NCBI GenBank assembly: GCA_963702995.1
Contig: OY969783.1
Span: 6,448,001-6,512,000, forward strand
Source: MFD04580-c1 sp963702995
Lineage (GTDB): Bacteria > Planctomycetota > Phycisphaerae > Tepidisphaerales > Tepidisphaeraceae
Length of the DNA stretch: 64,000 bases
Direction of reading: 5' to 3'
Shown here: positions 36,655 through 46,857 of the stretch, one piece after another
How the letters are laid out: the number at the start of each line of letters is the position of its first letter
How positions within the stretch are numbered: the stretch's first letter is position 1
Translations under genes and position numbers: made by a program
The notes under the pieces: model-generated
The model's database searches: none
Told to the model about the DNA's origin: nothing
The model's input: the letters and a program-made list of their open reading frames with translations, nothing else

Positions 36655-39031
36655 ATGACCCATTCGTTGTTCGTCTCGATCTCTCTGCTCGCCTGCCTCA
36701 CGCCGATCGGGCAGGCGGCGGAAAAGGCTCCTGCGACGCACGATTCCGCCGTGGCATTCATGCAGTCGAACTGCTTCGAATGCCACGACGCCGACACGCA
36801 GAAAGGCGGATTGCGGCTGGATACGCTCCTCCCGTCGTTCGACAACGCCGATATCGCGCGGCAGTGGGTGAGCGTTTTCGACAAGGTATCAAGTGGTGAG
36901 ATGCCGCCGAAGAAGAAGGAGCGGCCGCCGGAGGCGGAGCGCGTCGCCTTCCTGAACTGGGTCAAGACCGGCGTGAGCACCGTGGAGCTGGCGCGGCGTA
37001 ACGCCGACGGCCGCGTGGTGCTGCGGCGGTTGAATCGGAGTGAGTACGAAAATACGGTCCGCGATCTCCTCGGAGTCGATGTCGCGTTGAAGGACCTGCT
37101 ACCGGAAGACAGCTCGTCGATGGGGTTCGACAACGTGGCGGCCGCTCTAAGCGTCTCTTCGGTCTTGCTGGAACGGTATCTGGAGGCGGCCGACGTGGCC
37201 CTTGATGCGGCGATCGCGAGCGGGCCGCAACCGGCGAGCAAGACGTGGTCGGTCCCGTATGGCCCGGTGACCACCTTGGTAAGCGATTACCGGCTGAAAC
37301 GCGGCGTGCGACTTGACGCGGACGGGACCTTCCGGATTTTCAACGCGGGTGATCTGAACAGCGTCTGCGACCGGTTCAAGGCCCCGATCGAAGGGCACTA
37401 TCGGTTTAAGGTCCCGGCCTGGGCGTCGCACAGCGACGGGAAACCGATCATCGTGAGCATCCTGGCGGGGTCATTTGACGCGAGGAACCCACGGAATCGA
37501 ACCGTCGGCTTCTATGACCTCTCGCCCGACAAGCCTCGGGTGCTGGAGTTTGACGAATACCTGCCCAAGGGTGGGACGTTCAAGCTGATCGCTCACGAAT
37601 TGCCTCGCGTGCCGTTGCAGGAGGACGATAAGCGGGCGGCGTATGAGGGGCTGGGCGTGTCGGTGGGCACCGTCGAGGCCGAAGGGCCGCTCTACCCGGC
37701 TTGGCCGCCGCCGAGCCACACGCGGCTGTTCGGCGCGATGGACTTCAAGAGCGCGACGGCCGCCGACGCCGAGCGCGTCCTGCGGCGATTCATCCCGCTC
37801 GCCTTTCGCCGCAGGGCGGGCGACGCGGAACTGGCGGGGTATCTCGCCCTGGCCAAGTCCGAGCTGGACGCGGGCAAGCCCTTTGAAGACTCGATCCGCG
37901 CGGCTCTGAAAGCCGTCCTCTGCTCGCCTGAATTCCTGTTCCTCCGGGAGAAGCCGGGGCATCTGGATGCCTATGCGGTCGCGGCGCGTCTCTCGTACTT
38001 CTTCTGGTCAACGACCCCGGACGCGGCGCTGCTCGACCTGGCGGCCGATGGGTCGCTTCTCAAGCCACAGACCCTGCGCGCCCAGGTCGAGCGAATGCTG
38101 AACGACCCTCGAGCCGCGCGCTTCACCGATGATTTCACGGGGCAATGGCTCAGCCTTCGGCAGATCGACTTCACCCAGCCGGACAAGCGGCTTTACCCGG
38201 AATTTGACGACATGCTCCAGTGGTCAATGCTGGAAGAGTCGCGCGGGTTTTTCGACGAGGTGCTCAGAAAGGATGTGAGCCTTCTGAAGCTTTGTCGATT
38301 CCGACTTCCTGATGATCAACGGCCGCCTCGCGGCGCTCTACGGGATCCCGGATGTGCGCGGGACGGAGATTCGCCGGGTCGCGGTCCCCGCCGGGACGCA
38401 CCGCGGCGGCATCCTGGGCCAGGCGGCCGTCCTGAAGGTGACGGCCAACGGGACGAACAGCTCGCCCGTGGTGCGCGGGGCTTGGGTGATGCGGAACCTG
38501 GTCGGCCGCCCGCCGCAGCCGCCACCGCCGAACATCCCGGCGGTGGAGCCGGACATCCGCGGCTCGACCACCATCCGTGAACAGCTCGCCAGGCACCGCA
38601 GTGTCGGCCAGTGCGCCGCCTGCCACGCGAAGATCGACCCGGCGGGGAACGCGCTGGAGAACTTCGACGTCATCGGCGGCTGGCGCGAAAATTATCGAAC
38701 GATGGGGGGAACCAAACAGATGAAGGTCCAGACGCCGGATGGGCGATCGGTCGCCCTACGGGTCGGGCCGAAGGTGGACGCGGCCGATCAATGGATCGAC
38801 GGGGAGACGTTTGACCAGATCGACTCGTTCAAGAAACTTCTGCTGAAAGACCCCGATCAGATCGCGCGCTGCCTGGCCGAGAAGCTGACGGTGTACGGGA
38901 CGGGCGCCGGGCTCGACTTTGTCGATCGGCCGGTGATCGACGGCGTGGTCGCACGGGCCAAGGCAAAAGGGTACGGATTTCGGGCGCTCGTCCACGAAGT
39001 GGTGGCGAGTGATGTATTCCTGAATAAGTAG
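36655..39031 (+). CDS. DUF1587/DUF1592/DUF1588/DUF1585 cytochrome-type protein, pair 2 (frameshifted)
   Basis: About 792 residues with a signal peptide (SLFVSISLLACLTPIGQA). PSCyt1 heme motif: SNCFECHDADTQKGGLRLD. DUF1587 follows (LRRLNRSEYENTVRDLLGVD), then a carbohydrate-binding-like region, DUF1595/DUF1592 (RRFIPLAFRRRAGDAEL, ALKAVLCSPEFLFLREKPG, LSYFFWSTTPD), DUF1588 with a second CxxCH (QCAACHAKIDPAGNALENF) and DUF1585 at the end. One break near 38290-38310, after VLRKDVSLL, before DFLMINGRLAALYGI-like sequence. The domain order is the standard one for this planctomycete family, which has two heme-type motifs but no assigned reaction. Its DUF1552 partner starts 85 bases downstream. Confidence 0.9.
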
Positions 39032-39116
39032 CCGCAATCGCACGGTTTGGAAAACAAGCAGGCGATGAAGCGCTCGGTCGTGGAACGGGCCAGACGGCAA
39101 GACAACGGGTGACGGC

Positions 39117-40397
39117 ATGATCAATCAGCGGATCTCTCGGCGGACGTTACTGCGGGGGGCGGGCGTCGCGTTGGCGTTGCCGTTGCTCGAGGGGATGCTC
39201 CCCACCGGGGTGATGGCGGCGACACCGGCCGCGTCGCAGCGGAAGCGGATGATCGCCATCTGTGCCACCCTCGGCTTGCACGCCCCGAACCTGGTGCCCG
39301 AGCAGGCGGGGCCCATCCTGCAGCCGACGCCGTACCTGGAGGCGATGGGCGAGGCGGTGCGCGACCGCGTGAGCATCATCTCCGGCGTGTCGCACCCGGA
39401 CGTGGACGGGGGGCACTCGGCGGAGGCGTCGTTCCTGACGGCCGCCCCGCATCCGGGCGGGGCCAGCTTCCGGAACAGCATCTCGCTCGACCAGTTCGCG
39501 GCCGAGCGCCTCGGCGCCGAGACGCGCTTCTCGTCCCTTACGCTCAACACCGGCGGCGGGGCAGGGAGCCTCTCCTGGACGCGCAACGGCGTCATGATCC
39601 CCGGCGAGGGCTCTCCCTCACGCGCCTTCGCCAAATTGTTCCTGAACGGCACGGCCAAGCAGGTGGAGCAGCAGGTGAGCCGGCTGCGCGAAGGCCAGAG
39701 CGTGATGGACACCGTGAACGCCCAGGCGAAGCTGATGTCCGCCGGCCTGGGCAGGGCGGACCAGGACAAGCTCGACGAATACTTCACCAGCGTGCGCGAG
39801 TTGGAACAGCGGATGGTGAAGGCGGAAGAATGGTCGAAGAAGCCCAAGCCGAAGGTGAACGTCCCCCAGCCCAAGGACATTACCGACCGGGCGGACCTCA
39901 TTGGCTGCACCCGCCTCATGTACGATGTGATGCACCTGGCGATTCAGACCGATTCCACCCGCGTCCTGACTTTGCAAGTCCAGGGAACGGGCTTCGTCAT
40001 CCCGATCGAGCACGTCACCGAGGCTCACCACAGCCTTTCGCATCATGGCAAAGACCCCAAGAAGCTGGAGCAGCTCAAGCTCGTTGAATCGGCGGAGATG
40101 AAGGTGTTCGGGGAGTTCCTGGCGAAGCTCAAGGAGACGAAAGAGGAAGGCTCGAACCTGCTTGACGAGACGATGGTGCTCTACAGCAGCAACATGGGCA
40201 ATGCGAGCAGTCACGACAACAAGAACCTGCCGGTGATCTTCGCCGGCGGCGGCTTCAAGCACGGCCGCCACCTCGCCTTCGACCCGCAGCGGAACGCGCC
40301 GTTGTGCGACGTTTACGTTTCGATGCTCCAGCGGATGGGGATTGAAGCCGACACCTTCGCCTCGGGCCGGGGGACGCTGCGCGGGCTGGACGCCTGA
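39117..40397 (+). CDS. Tat-exported DUF1552 protein, pair 2
   Basis: An intact 426-residue protein with SRRTLLRGAGVALALPLLEG as a Tat signal. DUF1552 features: KRMIAICATLGLHAPNLVP, ISGVSHPDVDGGHS, a helical stretch with LDEYFTSVRELEQRM, then LYSSNMGNASSHDNKNLP and IFAGGGFKHG. The S-H-D-N-x-x-L-P block aligns with G-N-H-D-N-K-Q-L-P in the paralogue at 49692 and with N-S-H-S-L-D-N-I-P in the one at 35072, so it may form part of the active or metal site. Same orientation as its partner and very likely in one operon. It converges with the GH13-type gene. Confidence 0.92.
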   Translation: MINQRISRRTLLRGAGVALALPLLEGMLPTGVMAATPAASQRKRMIAICATLGLHAPNLVPEQAGPILQPTPYLEAMGEAVRDRVSIISGVSHPDVDGGHSAEASFLTAAPHPGGASFRNSISLDQFAAERLGAETRFSSLTLNTGGGAGSLSWTRNGVMIPGEGSPSRAFAKLFLNGTAKQVEQQVSRLREGQSVMDTVNAQAKLMSAGLGRADQDKLDEYFTSVRELEQRMVKAEEWSKKPKPKVNVPQPKDITDRADLIGCTRLMYDVMHLAIQTDSTRVLTLQVQGTGFVIPIEHVTEAHHSLSHHGKDPKKLEQLKLVESAEMKVFGEFLAKLKETKEEGSNLLDETMVLYSSNMGNASSHDNKNLPVIFAGGGFKHGRHLAFDPQRNAPLCDVYVSMLQRMGIEADTFASGRGTLRGLDA

Positions 40398-40416
40398 AGG
40401 CCCGGCAGCCCTTCAG
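40394..40416. terminator. Small hairpin between convergent DUF1552 and GH13 genes
   Basis: CTGAAGG (40394-40400) pairs with CCTTCAG (40410-40416) over a nine-base loop and covers both stop codons. There is no T run, so this is a weak candidate terminator. Confidence 0.4.
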
Positions 40417-42120
40417 AACTTGAGGACCTGGGCGCTGCACGGGGCCAGCCTGATCGCGCTGCGCGGGCTGGTGAAGGGGAACACCTCGCCGCTGATCAGG
40501 TCTGTGCAGCTCACCACGCCGGCGCGGCCCAAAAAACGGGACAGGTCCACATCCAGCCAGTGCTCGCGGGTCAGGTCGAAGTTACATGCGACCAGGCATC
40601 CCGTGCCGCCGACCTGCCTGTCCCTTCGGAAGGCGGCGATAATCGCCTCGTGGCCGCGGTCCACGAACTCGCAATTCTCGCCGCATCGAAAGGCGGGCTC
40701 CTCGACCAGGATCTGGTTCACGCGGCGGAGGAAATCGGCGAACATCGCCGTCCCGCCGCCGTGCGCCAGGCGCGGCTGCTTGCCGATGAACTGGATCTTT
40801 TCTTTCAGTCCCCACTCGACTCCCTGCGTGATCCCCGTGGCGCCGGTCCCCAGCAGGGCCGCGGCGACGTACCGCGGGATGGTGGACGCGACCGACCCGA
40901 ACTCCTGCGCGGGCGCTCCGGAATCGTGCGACGTGATCGGCATGAAGAACCGCACGTGCTCCGACACCGAGTGAATGTACTTCAGGTACTCGCGCAACTG
41001 CGGGACGAAGCGGCTGTCCCACGGCGTCGCCAGGATCAGGCTCAGGTTCCAACGTGGGATGGTGGTCAGCAGCGTCGCGGCGTCCGTGAAGTATTCGGCG
41101 ATCACGCCGACGTTGGGGTAGGTGGATCGGATCTGCTGCGAGACTGAATCGACGAAAGCCTTGTCGCTGCTGTGCAGGTTGTCGAACCGGAGGAACCCGT
41201 CGGTCTGGCTGGCATAGTGGCCCCAGAAGAGGGCGTATTCGGTGAGGTAGGCCCAGATGTCGGCTCGGACGCGCTGCGAGGGGTGCTCGTAATCGATCAG
41301 GACCAGGTCATCCCAGGTCATCCTCCCTTTTTCACAGAAGTAGTGGGCGCGGCGAAGGCCGTCGGGGCTGGCGGCGTCGGGCATGATCCAGTCGGGGGCG
41401 CGGCGGGCAATGTCGCTGTTGACGCCGACGTGGTTCAGGACCAGGTCGAAGCAGAGGTGGATGCCGAGGCCTTTGGCCTTGTCGATGAACTTTTCAAGTT
41501 GCGCCAGCCCGTCGCCGCCCGCGCGAATTGCCGTCGCTGGCGCCGATGTAGCTCGGGTCGATGCTAAACAGGTCCTTCGCGGAATAGGGGCTGCGCGACG
41601 TATCGAGCGTGGTGAGCGGCAGGAGGTGGATCGTGTTGAAGCCCATCCCCTTAATGCGCTCCAGGTCGGCCGCCCAATCCGCGATCGTCCCGGAAACGCT
41701 GGGGATGAGGGTGTAGAGCCGCATGGCATCGACCTGCGGCGGGTCAACCAGCACCCAGGCGTCGGGGATCGGGTCGTGGTTCCAGGTCATCCCGTCGTCG
41801 ATCGAGAAGAGCGCCCAGAACGAATAGAGGCCCGGCCGCTCGGGCGTGATCTCGCAGGTGAAGGTCTGATCGTCCTTGCGCTCGAACGGGATCTCGATCC
41901 ACTCGCTCCGGTGTCTGGCGTTCATCGCCGTTACGAGAAGGGCCCGGGTGTGGGCCGAGAACCGGTCGCCCGTTGAGATGGAGAGCCGCATCGGGCTTCC
42001 GGCGAAGGCGCGCGAATACTCCAGGCGGCCGGTCGGATAAGAGCGGCGAAGGTCCTTTGCGATCGACAAGCTGCGGGGGACCGATGGCAGTTCGGGCACG
42101 GGGCGACGGGTAACGGGCAT
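40413..42120 (-). CDS. GH13 alpha-amylase-family enzyme with N-terminal Ig-like domain (frameshifted)
   Basis: About 568 residues. The N-terminal 140 residues look like a beta-sandwich (PERPGLYSFWALFSIDDG), then the TIM barrel begins: WAADLERIKGMGFNTIHLLPL, FDLVLNHVGVNSDIA (region II-like), GFLRFDNLHSSDKAFV with the nucleophile-type Asp, and NVGVIAEYF in the acid/base position. A HDSG segment stands where NHD is usual. The order matches glycogen-active or maltosyltransferase-like GH13 enzymes more than plain amylases. No signal peptide is seen, so it is probably cytoplasmic. The frame changes once near 41520-41530. ATG 42120 is the first Met of the frame and has AAAGGACTGTCGTTCC upstream. Confidence 0.82.
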
Positions 42121-42190
42121 GGAACGACAGTCCTTTCGCGGTGTTCAATCGACTACAGCTATCTGTCGTTTCCGCGTCGATCTGTCAAAC

Positions 42191-42344
42191 GAAGGGGGGG
42201 GGAAATGCAGAATGCTGAATGATGAATGATGAATGCTGAATGACGGAATTCACTCGATACGTCCTCCCGCATTGAACCTTTGGACATTCAGCATTCAGCA
42301 TTTGAGAATTCAGCATTTGAGCATTCAGCATTCAGCATTCCGCA
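42191..42344. repeat. Heptamer repeat arranged as an inverted pair (locus 3)
   Basis: Left arm 42203-42251: GAATGCT/GAATGAT units on a period of seven, introduced by GAAGGGGGGGGAAATG as at locus 1. Right arm 42282-42344: GCATTCA/ATTCAGC units, the reverse complement. A 30-base unique loop separates them. It fills the 231-base gap between the GH13 and Sel1 genes. Confidence 0.88.
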
Positions 42345-42351
42345 TCTCCCC

Positions 42352-43912
42352 TCATCTGGCGGAAACCCGCGTCAGCACCAGCGTTTTCCCATTCTCGTCA
42401 GTCGTGGTGAACTGGTCGCCGTTCTTCCACTTCAGCTTCCAATCCCCGCCGATCGACAGGCCGTTGACCCCAATGCTCCCATCAAACTTCAGGGTGCTGT
42501 TCGCATAGGTGTAAGAGAGCCCACTGGTCGAGTTCCCGTTCCCGTCCTTGGCGCTGACGCCCCCTTTTTCGTCGAACTCCAGTACGAACTTCAACGCCGC
42601 CATGTCCCCGCCGACCGCCCATTTGCCGACCACGTTCCCGGACTTGGGGTGGGGCGGCGCCGGGGCCATTCTCGGCGAGCCACTTCCTCGACGGCTCATC
42701 CCCCATCTGGGCCGCCGCCTGATACCAGGCAAGCGCCTTGGCGTCATCGGGCTTGTCCATCCCGGCGCCGCTCTCGTAGAGCATGGCGATCTGCCGGGCC
42801 GATTCAGGATCGGCCAGGTGCGCCCCCTTAACGAACCACTCCATCGCCTTGGTGGGGCTCTTGGCGACCCCGCGGCCGAGGGCGTAGAGTTTCCCCAGGT
42901 TCAGGATCGACAGCGCGTAGTTCCGGTCGGCCGCCTTTTCGAGCCAGGCGACACATTGCGTCGCGTCCTCCGGGACGCCGTTGCCATTCAGGTAGCAGAT
43001 CGCAAGGTAGTTCATCCCTTCCGCGTCCCCGTCGTCGGCGGCCTTGCGATACCACTTGACGGCCTCCGCCGCGTCCGGCTTCATGCCGACCCCGTTGAAG
43101 TACATGATGCCCAGGCGAACCCGGGCCACCGTGTTCCCGGCGGCGTCGGCGGCGTGATAAAGCGCCATCGCCTTCTCGGGGTCGGCCGCGATCCCGTGCC
43201 CCTGCTCGTACATGATGCCCAGGTTGGTCATGGCGGAGAGGTTCCCGGCGTCGGCGGCCTTCTTGTACCAGGCGACCGCCTTTGAAAAGTCCTGCGGGAC
43301 CCCTTCGCCGTTGCCATTGATCACGCCCATGCGGTTCATCGCCGCCGGATCCCCGCCTTCCGCCGCGGCCTGTATTTCCGCGATCGTCGCCCCCTTTGAT
43401 AGGGGCGGACGCGCGGGCGCCAACTTCACCGCGGGCGCGCCAGGGTCATCGAGCGGGTTCACCGGCTTGGGGGCGGCCGCCGCGCCGGGCGCCATGTCGA
43501 ACGGATTGGCCTTCGGCTTCGGCGGCGACTTGAGGATCAGCACCGTGCGGCCGGTCGCGAATTTCACGTTGCCGGCGTCAATTTCCGCCGTGAACGGGAA
43601 TTCGTCGCCATCCGGGGTCTTGAACATCCCGGTAAGCTTGCCGTTCGCGGCCGTCGCGTGAAGGGGGAACGAGCTTGCTCCGCGCTCCAACGTCCCGCTG
43701 TAAGCTTCGCCCGGGATCAAGGCGTCGGCTTTCAGCGTCAGCGTGGTGGTCTCGTCTTTGAACGTCCCCTCGAACGGCCGAGACAGGCCGGTCACCGTCT
43801 CCCCTATGGCCTGCCCTGGAACCGCCAGAGCCAGGAGCATCAACGATAGCAGCAGCGACGCGAATGCGTGTGCTTGACAAGGCCGCGCCACAATTTTGAT
43901 GCGTTCAACCAT
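42352..43912 (-). CDS. Exported Sel1-repeat protein (frameshifted)
   Basis: About 520 residues. Signal peptide (LLLSLMLLALAVPGQAIG), an N-terminal beta domain (DETTTLTLKADALIPGEAYSGTLE), a Pro/Ala linker, then about seven Sel1 repeats of 36 residues (AMNRMGVINGNGEGVPQDFSKAVAWYKKAADAG is one unit in two halves). A C-terminal beta domain (VVGKWAVGGDMAALKF ... GDWKLKWKNGDQF) follows in another frame after a break near 42650. Sel1/TPR-like solenoids scaffold protein complexes in the envelope. The first and last domains resemble each other in being short all-beta modules. Start 43912 has GGAG seven bases upstream; 43936 is possible. Confidence 0.85.
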
Positions 43913-44065
43913 ACGCGTCGCTCCATTCGGGGCCATCCGCCGATCGCGCCGACGATTGTTCTTCCGGCGCGGGCCAGCGACGCGAAGCATTGCCGACCCT
44001 CTGCGCGGTCAAGCAAAAACCGGTAGCCGGCATCGCCGGCCGTATCCGCTGGGGCGTTGGCTAGC

Positions 44066-44830
44066 TTACAGCGAAGCCATGGATTCATTCAGGTGCTGGA
44101 ACGTCGCGTCATATGTCCCCTTTTGCGCCGCAAATCGGAGGAACTTCACGTTCTCGACGCAAACCTCGGTGACGCCCGGCTCGCTGGTCAGGATGTTCAT
44201 CACCTCAGCGATGAAGTCCGCCAGCGGCATGGCCCGCGGGTCGGCGGCCTGGCCGGGGCCCATCAGCTCCGTCTGGACGTAGGGAGGGATCAGTTCGATC
44301 ACGGCGGTCGTCGTCTGGCGAAGCTGCCAGCGAAGCGATTCGGAGTAGGAGTGGAGGGCGGCCTTTGTCGCGCAGTATGTCGGCGTGATGGCCAGCGGGA
44401 GGAATGCCAGACCGGAAGAGACGTTCATGATCGTCGAATGGGGTTGGCGGCGCAGCAAGGGGAGCAGCGCGGCGGTCATGCGGATCGGCCCGAGCAGGTT
44501 GGTGGTCACCATGGCGGCCGCGTCGGCGACGCCGTCGGGCTGGGCCAGCAGGTTCTCCGGCCGCATGATCCCCGCGTTGTTGATCAGCACGTTGAGCTTC
44601 GGGAAATCGGCCGCGAGTTGAGTGGCCACCGTCCGGATGCTGCCCGGGTCTTCGATGTCCAGCGAAACCGCCCTCATCCCGGGGTTGGCCGCTGTGACGC
44701 TTTCCAGCGCCTGACGCCGACGACCCGAAATGATGACTTGATTCCCCGCCTTGTGAAACGCCTCCGCCAGACCGCGGCCGATGCCAGAACCGCCGCCCGT
44801 CATCAGGATGGTATTGCCGGTCATTTCCAT
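44066..44830 (-). CDS. Short-chain dehydrogenase/reductase (DltE-like)
   Basis: An intact 254-residue classical SDR. The cofactor motif is TGGGSGIG (residues 11-18), NNAG is at 84-87, and the catalytic Ser is in NVSSG (about 138-139), with Y152-x-x-x-K156. The overall sequence is close to the DltE/YciK-like group of NAD(P)-dependent oxidoreductases. SRR-type residues after the second strand (SGRRRQ) favour NADPH. Substrate unknown. An alternative start at 44824 removes two residues. It diverges from the downstream sulfatase gene across about 250 bases. Confidence 0.93.
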   Translation of the reverse strand: MEMTGNTILMTGGGSGIGRGLAEAFHKAGNQVIISGRRRQALESVTAANPGMRAVSLDIEDPGSIRTVATQLAADFPKLNVLINNAGIMRPENLLAQPDGVADAAAMVTTNLLGPIRMTAALLPLLRRQPHSTIMNVSSGLAFLPLAITPTYCATKAALHSYSESLRWQLRQTTTAVIELIPPYVQTELMGPGQAADPRAMPLADFIAEVMNILTSEPGVTEVCVENVKFLRFAAQKGTYDATFQHLNESMASL

Positions 44831-45079
44831 TGTGTTCGCTCCCTAAAAGTTTGTGTCGTGGCCGCCGATCGGCCTTCCCAGTGCCGGCGACACGTCACGT
44901 GATCAGCGACCCGAGGCCGGGTTCCTTCGCATCCTAGCGCTGACCGCGCCTGATTTCTCTCCCGCCGGGGCTCAGCGGCTCTGACCGATTCGCCGAAGGC
45001 AGACGCATCCCCTCGGGGGCGTTAAGCTAGATGGTGCCCTTTAGTTGTGGCGGCCCGATCACCCCTGCGAGGAAATCCC

Positions 45080-46680
45080 ATGCGTAAGCGGATCAGCTTT
45101 ACCGTGCTCGTCGCGACCGTCATCGCCATCGCGGGGAAAGCGCTGGCGGCCGAGGCGGCGCCGGCCAAGCCGAACATCCTGGTGATCCTCGTCGATGACA
45201 TGGGCTTTTCGGACATCAGTTGCTACGGCAGCGAGATTCAGACGCCCAAGCTGGACAACCTGGCGTCCAAGGGGCTGCGCTTCACCCAGTTCTACAACAC
45301 CGGCCGCTGCTGCCCGACTCGTGCTTCGCTCCTGACCGGCCTCTATGCCCATCAGGCGGGCGTCGGGCACATGGTCGAGAATGACCGGCTCCCCGGCTAC
45401 GTCGGGCATCTCAACGATCAATGCGTCACGATTGCGCAGGTCCTCCAGAGCGCGGGGTACTTCACTGCGATGACGGGGAAGTGGCACGTGGGCCAGTCGC
45501 AGGGTGTGGTGCCCTGGAAGCGGGGGTTCACTGATAGCCTGAGCTCGCCGGCGGGCGGTTTCTACTACGCCGCCGATCGCACCGCCGACTTGTTCCTCAA
45601 CGGCCGCAAGCTCGACCTGAAGGGCCCGAGCTTCCGAAAGGGTGGTACACCACCGACCTCTATACCGATTACGCGGTGAAGTTCATCGACGAAGGCCTGG
45701 CGGCGAAGAAGCCATTCTTTCTCTATCTGGCGTACAACGCCCCGCACTTCCCCCTGGAGGCGCCGGCTGACGAGATCGAGCGGTTCCGGGGAAAGTACCA
45801 GATGGGCTGGGATCGCCTCCGCGGGCAACGGCACGCGAAGGAGATCGAGCTTGGCGTGGTGGACAAAACCTGGCCGCTCTCCCCGCGGCCGGCCGAGGTG
45901 CGCGCGTGGGAATCGCTCAATGCCGCCGAAAAAGACCGGTTCGACCACATCATGTCGATCTACGCGGCCGTCGTTCAGCACATGGACACAGCCGTCGGCC
46001 ATCTGGTCGATGCCTTGAAGCAGCGCAACGCGCTGGACAACACGCTGATCCTGTTCATGAGCGACAACGGCGGCAACGCCGAGAGCGGCCCGGCCGGCAT
46101 CCTGGAAGGCACGCCTCCCGGCGGCCCCGACTCCAAGGTCTTTGAGGGGATGTCGTGGGCCACGCTCTCCAACACGCCGTTCCGCCGTTACAAACATTTC
46201 AACCACGAGGGCGGGATCGCGACCCCGCTGATCGCCCACTGGCCCGAGCGGATCAAGCAGGGGGGAGGGCTGCGGAGCCAGGTCGGGCATGTCATCGACA
46301 TCATGCCGACCTGCCTCGAAGTCGCAGGCGCCGCCTACCCGGCGTCGTTCGAGGGAAAAGCAATCCTGCCCGAAGAGGGACGGAGCCTGGTCCCCGCATT
46401 TGACGATAAGGCGATCCAGCGCGACGCGCTCTTCTGGGAGCACGAGGGCAACGCGGCCGTCCGCGCCGGCGACTGGAAGCTCGTCCGCGCCGGCCGCGGC
46501 GGCAAGTGGGAGCTCTATAACCTCGCCACCGACCGCACGGAGTTGCACGACGTATCGTCAACGGAGTCCGATCGGGCAAAGAAGCTGGAGGCGATGTGGG
46601 ACGCCTGGGCCGAGCGTGCCCACGCCGAGCCGCATCCGGGCGGAAAGCAAGGGAAGGCCGGCAAGAAGGCGGCCGAGTGA
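45080..46680 (+). CDS. Exported arylsulfatase (frameshifted)
   Basis: About 533 residues with a signal peptide ending ALAAEA. PNILVILVDDMGFSDISCYG, CCPTRASLLTG (formylglycine Cys), TGKWHVGQ, and LFMSDNGGNAE with HEGGIATPLIAHWP define a type I sulfatase of the AtsA-like group. It resembles the enzyme at 20477-22250 in the CCPxR, HEGGIATP and WEHEGNAAVR blocks. One frame change near 45642: AAGGGTGGTAC should probably be AAGGGGTGGTAC, giving GWYTTDLYTDYAVKFIDEG. The tail is Lys/Gly-rich. RBS GAGGAAATCCC precedes ATG 45080. It is followed at 177 bases by the double-thioredoxin gene on the same strand. Confidence 0.9.
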
Positions 46681-46857
46681 AGGACGTCCTAAGATCGCGG
46701 CCAGCGCCGCGCGATTCTCCACGACCAACTGCCCATCAGCATTCACCCCTCGACGCCCCGTTGAAGGAGCAATCTTATCTTCAACCTTTTCATTCGCTAT
46801 CGTTACAGCTCGCTCCACTTTCCTGGCCAGCGACCCACTGAACGGAGGACGCCTCAC

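Noticed and set aside
42191..42344. Heptamer tract as a CRISPR array
   Set aside because: The period is seven bases with no unique spacers and no cas genes.
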